Below, piece by piece: positions 11,277-21,874 of a stretch of DNA of 64,000 nucleotides. Position numbers and translations under genes: made by a program. Numbering within the stretch: position 1 is the first letter of the stretch; the number at the start of each line of letters is the position of its first letter. The notes under the pieces were generated by a model that did no database searches, was not told the DNA's origin, and was given only the letters and a program-made list of their open reading frames with translations. Source of the stretch: Tetrapyrgos nigripes (Eukaryota > Basidiomycota > Agaricomycetes > Agaricales > Campanellaceae). The stretch lies in the NCBI GenBank assembly GCA_013368315.1, contig JAACJM010000003.1:620001-684000 (forward strand), in the 5' to 3' direction.

Positions 11277-11675
11277 TTAGAAACCAATCTCGATTTCTCG
11301 TTCAAAGGGTATAATGATGTGTTCTGAGGTGCTGTTCTGGACTGGTGCTTTCGACTCCTTCTTGTCTTTAATGGCCTCTCTGGACTTTTCGAGTAATTCA
11401 GCTATCGCAGCCCACTTTGCATGAAATCTCTCTATTTCCTCCTCGTAGTCCATCTCTTCCTCGAGGTTCAAAGTTTCGTTGGCTTGTTCACGTCGTCTTT
11501 TATTCTCGGCCTTGATCTCTCTCTCCAAGTCAAGAGAGGACTGACTGCGGGCTAGAGGACTTTTCTCTGAATAGCAGGCGCGTGAGTAGGCTTTCGTTGG
11601 TCGTATCATTGATGCACACATACTGTAGACGGTATGTTTCGGTTTGGAGACAGCGAATGAAGAAGCTCCCTTCAT
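11277..11675 (-). CDS. Small charged coiled-coil protein, unknown
   Basis: Two exons encode about 110 residues. The ATG at 11675 follows an in-frame upstream TGA. An intron with a good GTATGT donor (about 11565-11623) removes a stretch that otherwise stays open. The product is rich in Glu, Lys and Arg (EREIKAENKRRREQ, LNLEEEMDYEEEIERF) and predicted helical, with no signal peptide or membrane segment. The N-terminus (MKGASSFAVSKPK) is basic and could be a weak mitochondrial targeting signal. I do not recognise the family. It lies head-to-tail between the esterase and the UNC93-like gene, all on the minus strand. Confidence 0.5.
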   Translation of the reverse strand: MKGASSFAVSKPKHTVYSMCASMIRPTKAYSRACYSEKSPLARSQSSLDLEREIKAENKRRREQANETLNLEEEMDYEEEIERFHAKWAAIAELLEKSREAIKDKKESKAPVQNSTSEHIIIPFEREIEIGF

Positions 11676-11974
11676 GGATAGAACGCTTCAACAGCAACGA
11701 CGGGTGAGGGGACGAGAAGAAGACGTTGATGAGCCGACTGAAACATATAGGAGGTCATGTCAATGATTGGCGGTTGGGGCCCTGACAGCCCTGGGCCTGG
11801 CAAACACGAAGTTCACATCGGCTAGTCATACGCCGTCTTCTTCTCAACATCTCTTCTGTAGAAATTTCGTTTCTGAGAATCTTGGATTCTTGATGTAACG
11901 GAAAAGATAATCGTGGGATCCATACATTCATCAAGTAACGTTTGCGATATAATTTTCCAAGTAGTATACATTCT

Positions 11975-14335
11975 TTAGGCAGTCGAAGTGATCTTTTCAT
12001 CTTCTAAACTTTTTTCGTCCGCCGAAGATTGGTCCAGGACGGTGCGATCAAATTCGACAACACCAATCTTGCGGATGGTCACCCATGCAAATGGCAGAGA
12101 GAGGACGACTGACGATGTTGTCAGCGAAGTAGACCGAGTCACAGTTCAGGACACTCACTCAATCCAATGTTCAGCCCAATGGATAACCAGTTCGTTGTGT
12201 CACTGGATTTGATACCGTATGCAACGGCTTGACCAGCACACTCGACACCTCGAAGGATACCGGTCATATAGGACAGGACAACAAAGTCGTCCGACACTAA
12301 AATTCAGAAATGAGGATTGAAAATGAGGACTACTATGCTGTAGGACGTACTATGCGAAATGATCCAGTACAGAGATGTCTGGGTAGCCATGGTGGCAAAA
12401 TCAAAGAGGATGAACAAGGAGAATGTTCTCCCGAACATTGCTGAAGTCCAGTCAATAACGGGGTTTTGGTCCTCTAATTGCTTGGTAATGATAGCAGCCC
12501 AAACCCTAAAACATGCGGCTTGAAAAAGAGAGAGAAAAAGTTAGGAAGCATAGTACTCACCAGAGTGCAAGGTTAAAAGTCATGACTGCAATGAAACTCC
12601 ATCGGGCACGTTGTTTTACCGACATGAGTTTGCAATCAAGGAAGTATCCGATAGCAAATCCTCCCAATATATCCTAGACCCAGTTAGGTTTTCCTGCTCT
12701 TGCATGTACAATAAAGGAAAAACTTACTCCGAAAGGGATGACTAGAGAGCACAAAGCCCTGACCCGGACCTGCCTCCGAATTAGTGAACGAGAGTACAGA
12801 ATAAGCTGAAAGTCTTACAGTGTAGAACTGCGTTTGCAGAGTACCTTGTTGGCGGGATCATCTCAGATTTGAAATTCGGCGAAGGTACATATTGCACTCA
12901 CCGATGTATGAACCGTAGAACCATGATGTGAAAAAAAGCGGGCAGAGGAGAAGAATCTAAGCATAATCGTGTTAGCAAGAGAACCGGCACAGATATCGGG
13001 CACTCACGTCTCTGTTAGAAACGACTCTGTACCATTCGGTGAAAGTCTGAACCCATCCCGCCTTTCTCATCACGATCCTCACCCCGTCTCTTCTTTGCAC
13101 TTTTTCGGGAGGGGAAAGAAGCAGTGCGATGAAGGGGCCTGCACACATGATACCTATGATGACCAGATATGTCTCGAGCGAGACACCACCGCTAGAGTCA
13201 GTACTGTGGTTGAGGCCAAAGATGATAGCCCCTATTTTACAGTATGAGCTGTACAGGTATATGAGGACAGGATAGGAAATCATTCACCTCCAATGACTGG
13301 GGCAGCATTCCTCATGAAGACCCAGAGACCAAGCATTCGTCCCCTGCGATCAGGCTCGGGATATGCTGAATGGAAGAACACAGCGTAAATGACAGAACGA
13401 GTCTGCAGCTCAATCATAAACGCACCAGTAATAATGGGTCCTTCCACTGTATACATAAGGCCATCTGTACAACCGGATATAATGGACCCTAAGGCGACGT
13501 AGATGAATACGACGGTCATCACAAAAAAAAAACCAACAGTACTGACCAAACATCAAGAACCATTCAGTTCCATTCTTGGAGTTCAAATATAGACTTCCGG
13601 AGTAGCTATACACCAGTCAGCACATGACTGGTCAAAAGAAAACTAACAGCAAGTACTAACATAATATCCCCAGTACTAGAGATCTGCATAGGCGTCAGAT
13701 AAGGGGAGATAGATAACAAGAGATTTGACGTACGAGGAGTGCCCAGCGTACACCAATCTTGCTGACAATGATACCTGAATATTGTACTTGTTCAGACCGA
13801 TCTCTACAACGAATGGCACAAAAAAAACAAAGTTTTCTCTACCTCCAATCAGGCAATACAGCCCCATGAAAACGTCTATACTCCCAGTTAGCAATGCCTA
13901 TAAATTTCAGAGGAAATCGAAAATTTACATCCAGCTGCTGATGTTGCGTTGGCCCACCACTGCAGAGATATCTTCAGCGCATTGAGATTGAAACCTATGC
14001 AACCATAACACTCACAGGAGATGCAAGGCCACCGGCTCCCAGTGAAGTCAAAGCATTGTACATTCCCTACGACAGTACCATTGAGCTCGTTGAATATTTA
14101 AACCTTGAGAGTATCGCATACCGGTGCCTATAAAATCATGATCAAGAAGTCAAGTTTTTGCCCAAAAGAAAAAAAAAATACTAGTACTCACACAAAAGAA
14201 GACTCCACCAACCACGATGACCTGACAGATGGTACTTCTGAACCAGTGGACGGGGTAGGAGACGGCTTGTTCTGAGTCAGAATCATTGCCTTGAGCATTC
14301 TTGAACACGGGAACATCGACGACGCCCTCTGCCAT
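11975..14335 (-). CDS. UNC93-like major facilitator protein
   Basis: The ATG at 14335 begins MAEGVVDVPVFKN; the codon seen further upstream is TTG. About ten exons with 50-60 bp introns encode some 480 residues and around 11-12 hydrophobic segments. Recognisable pieces are ICQVIVVGGVFFC (TM1), ALTSLGAGGLASP, VFMGLYCLIGG, GMLGLWVFMRNAAPVIGG-like text and a C-terminal cytosolic tail ending EKSLEDEKITSTA. The pattern matches the fungal UNC93/DUF895 branch of the MFS. Animal UNC93 proteins regulate channels or receptor trafficking; fungal members are of unknown substrate. The location is probably the plasma or vacuolar membrane, by inference. Confidence 0.75.
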
Positions 14336-14702
14336 GGTTGGAAGCAAGTTGGGAGCTGGAAAGCAAAACGCTGAAGTCAGAATTCGTCTGCTTTGACGTC
14401 TTATCTAGGAACCCGGCGTGAGAGTAAAACACCCGCGTGGTCAGAGTCTACGGGCAAGATAAGGGAGCAGGAGAACAAATTCCGTTCGGTTGAGAGATAA
14501 TGATGTTTTAGCCTCGTCCATTAACTGCTGAACGAAAGGTCCAATGATAAACCTTGGTCGTTGAGAGACCTCCAAAGAGCAGAGCCTGAAAAATCCTTGA
14601 AAAAAAGAGCATGTGGAGATATGGAGAATGCAAAATGGAATGTTCAACGTTCAACACGGGACCAGCTGCAGGTGGCGGCAATTCAGTTGGCTCGGGATCC
14701 AA

Positions 14703-14814
14703 TCACGCCAAAAATACCATTGTCCGTCGAGCGGAAAGAGCTCCCGAAAGTCGCACATTGTATTAGAATCCCCTCACGTGATCAGTGACGGACAAATTGG
14801 TATTTTTGGCGTGA
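14703..14814. repeat. Small inverted-repeat (MITE-like) element
   Basis: About 27 bases at 14703-14729 (tcacgccaaaaataccattg...) are inverted at 14787-14814 with one or two differences, around a 57-bp loop. It lies upstream of the UNC93-like gene. No coding content. It could be a tiny MITE or an RNA/DNA hairpin. Confidence 0.6.
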
Positions 14815-15042
14815 ATATTTGAATTGAACGGGTTTCCTATTGTTCCTATATACATACAGTGCTTTACACAGTGGATGCCTTGCTGCTACACGATAGAAAA
14901 AGTCTATATAGTACCACCGCGGCCATCTGGCAGTCCTACAGCTTCGGAGCCACCTGACGTTTGAACGTAGACGCGTACGCCGTAGACTCTTATCACTCCT
15001 CAAAAGAAACGGATCCACCAACGGGATGCCAGAAACAAAAGT

Positions 15043-15296
15043 TCAACGACGTTCAACACCTGCTATGAGCTTGTGATACTTGATGACAGGCGAGTGCATT
15101 TGGCCAGATCGAATGAAGGTAGCGAGACTCTGACGGAGTTCCTACCAGATTGTATGGGTCTGACGCATTGTATGTGCTGTATGGAGCAGTAGAAAAGACA
15201 AGATATTGTCACGGCTTTTGCTTCAGCTGTCGTTCCATCCTCGACGCGGTCCTCAGGTTTTTGAATAGCCCGCGGTGCGTGCGTGAACGACGTCAT
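15043..15296 (-). CDS. Possible small two-exon gene, unknown
   Basis: An ATG at 15296 gives MTSFTHAPRAIQKPEDRVED and onwards to TTAEAKA. If a GT..AG intron (roughly 15120-15205) is removed, the frame continues as ELRQSLATFIRSGQMHSP and VIKYHKLIAGVERR, then TGA. The product would be about 60 residues, basic and soluble, with no motif I know. The joined frame reads like a natural protein, but it rests on a chosen splice pair, so it needs transcript support. It lies just downstream of the APC15-like gene on the same strand. Confidence 0.35.
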
Positions 15297-15429
15297 TCCT
15301 TCTACAAAGGCAAACTTCCAGGGAGGGCACGGCGCGCTACATCACAAGTAGTAGCATCTGCTGGAAATCGACAAGACTCAAGAGATGCCCTGAATGATGA
15401 AGACATAACTCACAGTGCAAAGTTGTATT

Positions 15430-15999
15430 TCACATATCCGAAGGCTGTTCTTCATAGTCTTCGCCGTCTTCCATTTCTTCATCCTCTGATTCACCTTCCT
15501 CATCAAGGTCCTCCATGCTAGCGTCAAGGTCTTGAGTGGAACCATTTTCACCCTCATCTTCACCGACCGAGGGTGCGCCAGATCGCTCTGACGCCGAATC
15601 TTCGCTCTCGCCGTCATCGTCAGCCTATGAGAATTCAGTCACGGTTTAACTCGGCAACTCTTTTGACGCACATCGTTCTTCTCTTCCTGTACCGTGTAGG
15701 TTCTGCCAAGCGGAACCATATAAGTGAAACCTCGTTGTTGGATTTGAGTATTCTGTAAAAGAATGAACAAAGAGCGAAATGGACTGATTGCGTGTAAGAC
15801 GTACCAATTCTTCAATTTCATTTTCCTCTTCACTGAGGTCGTCCATCTCTTTTTGCAAGTCACGACGAGCCCTAAAACGGCCATAATGTGCCACTTTCTC
15901 GGGAGGAACCGGTTTGGGCTGAGTCTTTGGTGGCAGAGGCAGAAGACGAGGAAAGACTGGAGGAGCGGGAAGGATAGTAGGCGAGAAGACTGTTGACAT
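15430..15999 (-). CDS. Acidic-tailed protein, possible APC/C subunit APC15 (Mnd2)
   Basis: Three exons encode about 155 residues. The protein opens MSTVFSPTILPAPPVFPRL, has a helical EMDDLSEEENEIEEL, then RGFTYMVPLGRTYTVQEE, and ends in a long Asp/Glu-rich tail. Animal APC15 has the same layout: an MSTxFPS-like start, a short VPIGKP-like segment and an acidic tail. APC15 promotes release of the mitotic checkpoint complex from the anaphase-promoting complex. The likeness is short and low-complexity, so this is a suggestion only; other acidic nuclear proteins remain possible. The gene is divergent from MTHFR with only 65 bp between start codons, and that gap holds ACGCG motifs. Confidence 0.45.
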
Positions 16000-16037
16000 G
16001 ATGGAAAACGAGAAGCAAATAAGCGCTTGTCGCGCGC

Positions 16038-16048
16038 ACGCGACGCGT
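16038..16048. promoter_or_regulatory. ACGCG/ACGCGT pair in the APC15-like/MTHFR promoter
   Basis: ACGCG at 16038-16042 is followed at once by ACGCGT at 16043-16048 within a 65-bp bidirectional promoter. This matches the MluI cell-cycle box. It is 17 bp before the MTHFR ATG, so part may be transcribed leader. Confidence 0.4.
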
Positions 16049-16064
16049 TTTTATCAGTTCATCA

Positions 16065-18409
16065 ATGAAACTCACAGACAAGCTCAAACCCCATTCTTCT
16101 CGCCCCTTCTACACTTTTGAATTTTTTCCACCTCGTACAGATCAAGTATATCTATCTCTCGGAGTATGGTTCTGTCACCAACAGTCATTTTCAGGGTTTC
16201 GAAAATCTACTCTCTCGAATAGGCAGACTAGCAAGTCTCAAGCCTTTAGCAACCAGCGTCACCTGGGGAGCAGGTGGGAGCACGAAGGAACGCAGCTTGG
16301 ATCTTGCAGGCCTCACTCAATCGAATTTTGGAACCGATGTGATCTTACACTTGACATGCACCAATATGGTCCAGGGAATGGTAGATGACGCCCTCCAAGT
16401 GCGTCCAATGTTCCCTCAGCTGTGTTCCTTGTGCTGACCAGACCAATCCTAGTCCGCCAAGGAACGTGGAATTCAGAATATTCTGGCTCTTCGAGGAGGT
16501 ATCTATTGCGTCAGACACTGCGAAGGACTCCGTTTCTGAACGTCTCTTTCTCTAGATCCTCCCAGAGGAAAAGAGGAATGGATTCCAATAGATCCCAATT
16601 TCCAACATGGTGTCGATCTTGTATCCTATATTCGTTCCAAGCCCGAGTTTGCTACACATTTCTGTGTTGGTGTCGCAGGTCTGTCACTGGAGCTACACTC
16701 GTCATCGATCTATTCAAAGATTTCTTCTCCAGCATATCCCGAAGGTCACCCAGACAAGCTGACTGACGAGGAGACTGAATTAGAGCATCTACGGCAGAAG
16801 ATCGATGCAGGAGCTGATTTCATTATCACTCAGGTTTTCTACGATGTAGATCGCTTTCTAATCTGGATCAAAAAAGTTCGAGAGAAAGGTATGTGAAGGA
16901 TTTGAAGTTATGCACAAAATAACCTAACACTCGCTGTCCCAGGTATAAACGTTCCGATTATCCCTGGAGTCATGCCCATTCAGACTTACTCATCTTTCAT
17001 CCGACTTGTAAAACTATGCGGAATAAACGTTCCACAGTCTTTGCTTGCTGCTCTGGACGAAATAAACGTAATTCGGATCTTTCAGACTCCTTTGCCTGTG
17101 CTGAATGACCCTCTTTAGCATGATGACCAGCTCATCAAGAATTACGGCGTTGAGCTCGCAGTCAACATGGTTAGGCGGATTACTACAGAGGGCGATGTCC
17201 CTGGAGTACACTTTTGTACACTCAATCTCGAGAAGAGTGTGCAGCGTGTCTTGGAGCAGCTTCAATGGACTGGCATCTCCCATCCTTTCCAGAATAAACT
17301 GATCTCGGTAGGCCTTACACCCATCCCATTTTCTTCGTACTGATCCATGCGCTAGGATGATCTTACTCCCAAGTCTGAACACAATGCAGACGAACGAATG
17401 GTTTCCCCATCTGCAGCAGCCAATGCTGCCACTGTGAACTTTGCCAACATCCCTTCAACAGAAACAGAAGCAGGGAGTGGAGAGTTGAACAAAGCCGATT
17501 CATGGGATGACTTTCCAAACGGTCGATTCGGTGACTTCAAGAGTCCCGCTTATGGTGATCAAGGCCCTTGGGGTAATTCTGGCGTTATTGTTCGTCCAAG
17601 CATGTCTTTGCTATATTCCTGTTCTCATCCGCGTCTTTTTTTGACAGAGGCCCCAAACGTTGTCTGAATGGGGGAATCCTCAAGCTCTCAACGATTTGAC
17701 GACATTATTTCTCAATCATCTGCACTCCAAGATCAGCACGACTCCCTTCTCACCTGGACCACTGTCGGCAGAATCTCTGCGTATTCTTCCACATCTCGAA
17801 AAACTCACTAAACGTGGATGGTGGACGGTAGGTTCGCAGCCTGCCGTTGATGCCGTAAATTCGGCGGATGAAGTGGTTGGCTGGGGTCCGAAAACCGGAT
17901 ATGTCTTTCAAAAGGGATTTGTGGAATTTTTCTGCACTGAAGACGACTTGAAAGTGATCGAAGAGAAAGTAAAGCAAAAGGGAATAGGTCTGGTCCACTA
18001 TTTTGCGGCAAACTCAGATGTGCGTCTTTTCTTTCCGTGATTGAGCTCTGTTAGTGATGCTGTTTCTTGTAGGGCGAATGTGTAGGTAACGTTCCCCAGG
18101 ACGCTCGTAATGCTGTGACCTGGGGGGTCTTTGCTGGGCAGGAAGTCATACAAACGACAATTATAGAGCAGGAAAATTTTCTTGCATGGGCGGTATGTCA
18201 TTGGTGTGGCATCTTTCTTGATACTACTGACGGTTAATTCGTAGGAGGAGGCATTCTCTATCTGGAAGCATTGGGCATCATTCTACCGGCCGGGTTCTCC
18301 AGAGCGCATCTTGCTAGCTTCAGTCCATAATGATCATTGGCTGGTCAGCGTAGTGCATCATGATTATAAGGACTCGGAGGCGCTTTGGACCTTCCTGTAT
18401 GAAGACTAA
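16065..18409 (+). CDS. MTHFR: Methylenetetrahydrofolate reductase
   Basis: Start MKLTDKLKPHSSRPFYTFEF, with the family signature FEFFPPRTDQ. The catalytic TIM-barrel half continues with TSVTWGAGGSTKERSLDLA, LHLTCTNM, ILALRGDPPRG, DFIITQVFYDVDRF and PIIPGVMPI. The C-terminal half ends WGVFAGQEVIQTT, SIWKHWASFY and SALWTFLYED-like text, stopping at 18409. It makes 5-methyl-THF from 5,10-methylene-THF with a flavin and NAD(P)H, supplying methyl groups for methionine synthesis in the cytosol. The length is about 620 residues, normal for eukaryotic MTHFR with its regulatory domain. Fungi often have two paralogues (Met12/Met13 types); I cannot tell which this is. Confidence 0.93.
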
Positions 18410-18619
18410 GTATTTTTTGCATCGAATACTTAGTACTTAGCCTTGAATAGAAGATTTGTGTACGGAGCTTTGAGGAGAGGAGCTGTGACGTCGCTGATCA
18501 TGACTCGGCGACCGCCATTGATAATCCGAATCATACCCAAATCATAACCTGTCCCGAACTCTCATCGCAGCGCACCCGTTTGCGCTCAACCCTGCTGAAC
18601 AAGTCCCTCACATCGTTTT

Positions 18620-21491
18620 ATGCTTAATAGGCCCTCACAGAAACCTTATAAAGACTTGTCGAAGAAATCATCTGCAGAACACACCCATAGCAAACCACCC
18701 CAAAATGGCTTTCCCATCCCTCCCGAGAACCTCACTCACATTACTGCCTACCTTGACCCTTCATCGTTATTCACTCTCTCATGCGTCAATCAGTCATTCT
18801 ATGATCATGTAAAGGACGATCACACCTGGCATCGAGCCTTCTTGCTCAATTTTCTGGGCATCTCCCCTGAAGGTGACCTGGACGACGAGAAGATGCTGTT
18901 GCTCAGGCGATCTGAACCAACCTGGAGGAGGGAATACGTTTTTCGCTACAATCTCCTAAGGTGAGCTTTGTCCTTCTCCAACGTTGAGGTATCTGACCCT
19001 TTATCTATCAACCTCATCAGACGATGGGCAAAGTCCACGAACACGACTATCGCTCATGCACCAGTACATTCTCCGATCTCTGATATGCGTCTCATGCCAG
19101 GCAATTCGCTCCTTTGCTCATCCGTGCAATATGGGATCGTTTCACGTTCCATAGTTTTCACCGGTCGGATCATTCGTGGTTTTCTCTCTCCTTCGCCTTC
19201 TGGTACAGGATTGGGAATTGGCAATCCGAACACAGAATTTGCACCCAATGTCTCCGTATGCGCCCTTGGATCTGAGGGTGGTACTGCCAAGATTGCATGG
19301 GGCTTTCGCAATGGAGATGTTGCGATCATGACCGCTGCCAGAACTATGGAAACTAGTTCCCGCTCTGCCGCTAAATTGGTCCGATGCAGCATAGCGGACA
19401 AACACGATGGTGAGGTCGTACACATTGCTTGGGATGAATCAGGCTCCCATGTTATTACCGTTGCGAAGGATGGTAGAGTGAAAGTATGGGAAGCGAAGAA
19501 AGTCCAATGTATATGGTCTTCGGAGTACCTGGTGCCAGATGTCTGCACCCGCGTCGAGTTCTCAATCCGTTCCGGTTGTGTTGTCGCTGCTTTGCGCAGC
19601 GGAGACATCGTGTTATGGACAGGGCTGGATTTTACATCTCCTCTCAATTTAGAATCCCTAGGAACAAGGATCCCTTGTCCAGATGACGCCCGAACCAAGA
19701 ACGAGGACCATATCTTGCCTGTGGTTACTTCTGTCCACCTTGATCCCGCTGGCAGCGTTCTGATATCTTATCAGTCCGTCTCTCGGTTCTATCGCGTATT
19801 CATCACGGATCCCAAAGAAATCATCGTGACCAGGCTTTATGATCCCACGTTTGTCGGTGCAGGGTCTATCACTCGTTTGTTGCCCTGCTATCCCACTTCT
19901 AAACTTGGCGAACGTGGGTTTGTCTTGGCTGGAGACAAAACCGGCTGTATTTCTGTATACCCGTACAGCTCAGACCCTGTCGATGTTGTGTCTCCGATTC
20001 GCAGGTTTGAAGCACACGAAGACGGTGCAGCCGTGACCGCTCTCTCCTGGGACGGTTTAACGCTCGTATCTGGGTCTGCGAATGGATCGACGGCTGTCTT
20101 CGATGCTGTTACCCTCAAGAAACTCAGAGTATTTGATACTCCTGTCCCTCGATCAAGAGGCATCGTACCAACGGTTGGAGTCTTGACAGAAGACACTCCT
20201 GAGGGCGTGAAGCAGATCATCCTCGGCCCAGAGAAGGATGTCCTGGTCGTTAGCGTCGGTTCGCGTGTGATGGGCTTTAAGGCCGATCCTGTATCGAAGA
20301 ATAGGAAGCCCAAAACTCTTGCGAATGGCAAGAAGAAGGCGAGAGGCACGGCTATGAGCAAAGGTTATGGTAAGTCTCTGGAGCTTGTCATTACACTCTC
20401 GTCGCCAACCTTTTTCAACAGATCAGCATGTCCTCAAGAAGCTAGTGTCCGAGTCCATCACTGAACTCGAGCAGGACACTGACCGTCGCCGTCGAGTTTA
20501 CGGCAGACAGCGCGAACAAATGCTGAATTTGGAGGAACTCGGATTGGATGAAGTTGAAGCCGTCGAATATGTGCTCATGCTCAGCCGGGATGAGGCTCAG
20601 CAAAGGGAAAGGGAGCGGTTGCAGTCTCTCCCCATTGAAGAAGGAGTATTTGAAGGAGATTTTGATGATATTGGTAGCACTAGTCAAGACCTAGAAGACG
20701 ACTCTGGCTTTACAACCAGTTCTGGATCATCAAACGCTCCAGATACCGATTCCATTCCTTCGACGTCACCGTCAATTTCACGTTCTCCTTCAACTGCGCC
20801 GTCCCTTTCATCCTCTCCGCAACCCAACAGATCCAGTTCTTCCATGTCCATATCAATGACAATGTTCTCTGCCGGTACGCCCAAGTCACCTGGTAGAGGC
20901 ATCAGCATCTCTCGTCAGAGTCCACGAGGATCGCCTTCATCGTCAATTCAGAAGATACAGATATCCTCTCGGTCTCCGAGAATAGAGCCCATGGAAGCTG
21001 GATTTGGCGATGATGATTTTCAACTTGGGCAAACCAGATCATCTTATGTCTCTTCTTCCTTGTCGTCATCTTTCGGAGAACTCAGAGTAAATCAGCCCAA
21101 CGACATCGACAATGACGCAGCAATAGCTGCGGTTCTTGCTCAGGGGGATGGTGCTACCGAGCATTTCCCTGCCATTGATGGTAAAGTCGATGACCGAACC
21201 ACTAGGGGTAAAGGGAAGGCGCCATCCAAGTCAGCGTGGAGCAGGCCTCTGGCCAATGTTCATAAATCAGCTCCGAATCATGACGCTCAGTCACCTCCCG
21301 CAAAGAAGGCGTGGTCTACAGGCAGCACGAGCGCAATTGTGTCATCAAGCACAGCTACTGTTTCCAGCAGCAAGCATAGTCGGTCAGGGCGACCAGGAGC
21401 TGTGCAGCATGAAGACCAAGAAGACGAGGACCTCAAACTGGCTATTATGCTGAGTCTAGAGGACGCGCGGAAGAGGGGTCAAATAGTGTGA
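18620..21491 (+). CDS. UFO1: F-box/WD40/UIM protein, UFO1-like
   Basis: Three exons: 18620-18960, about 19020-20369 and 20422-21491. An F-box lies at residues about 30-75 (IPPENLTHITAYLDPSSLFT). It is followed by a WD40 domain, with clear repeats such as VVHIAWDESGSHVITVAKDG plus VKVWE, and AVTALSWDGLTLVSGSANGS. A long Ser/Pro-rich disordered region comes next. Near the end EDEDLKLAIMLSLEDARKR fits the ubiquitin-interacting motif, and an earlier EAVEYVLMLSRDEAQQ is UIM-like. Yeast Ufo1, an SCF substrate receptor, has the same F-box, WD40, UIM order. The likely role is recruiting substrates to an SCF ubiquitin ligase. Naming by architecture; orthology not proved. Confidence 0.75.
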
Positions 21492-21720
21492 ACCCGTCTA
21501 TACTCTTATTTTATCGAGAAAAACTAGATGCTTCGACAACCCTAGAATTATGACCGATATCTGTACTCAATCCGTACTCATGTAGGCTATGAAATTTAAA
21601 TATACTGCTATAGATATGTCCTTCATCCCTCCTCGCGTACTTACTTCGGTGACTAGACACATTACGGTCCCGTTCGCGTGGGATTTAATATGTACTTATG
21701 TAAGGCGTGGTTGACTGCGG

Positions 21721-21728
21721 TATATAAA
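21721..21728 (+). promoter_or_regulatory. TATA-like box of Argonaute
   Basis: TATATAAA lies about 150 bp before the Argonaute ATG, in the 383-bp gap after the UFO1-like gene. Pyrimidine-rich sequence follows it. Confidence 0.4.
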
Positions 21729-21874
21729 ATGTCGTTGGGTTTGTTCACCTTACCTTGGTTGATCTGAATTCTGCCACTACTTGTGACAGGCTTTAGCTCA
21801 ACCTCTAGGATTCCTCACTTGTACCCATTTCACAACTCTTTGTGTAAAATTCTTCCCAGCCATCTTCAAAAGAC

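Noticed and set aside
19054..19698. A 214-codon open frame on the minus strand
   Set aside because: It lies wholly antisense to the WD40 exon of the UFO1-like gene and has no domain signal; the plus-strand frame is clearly the coding one.
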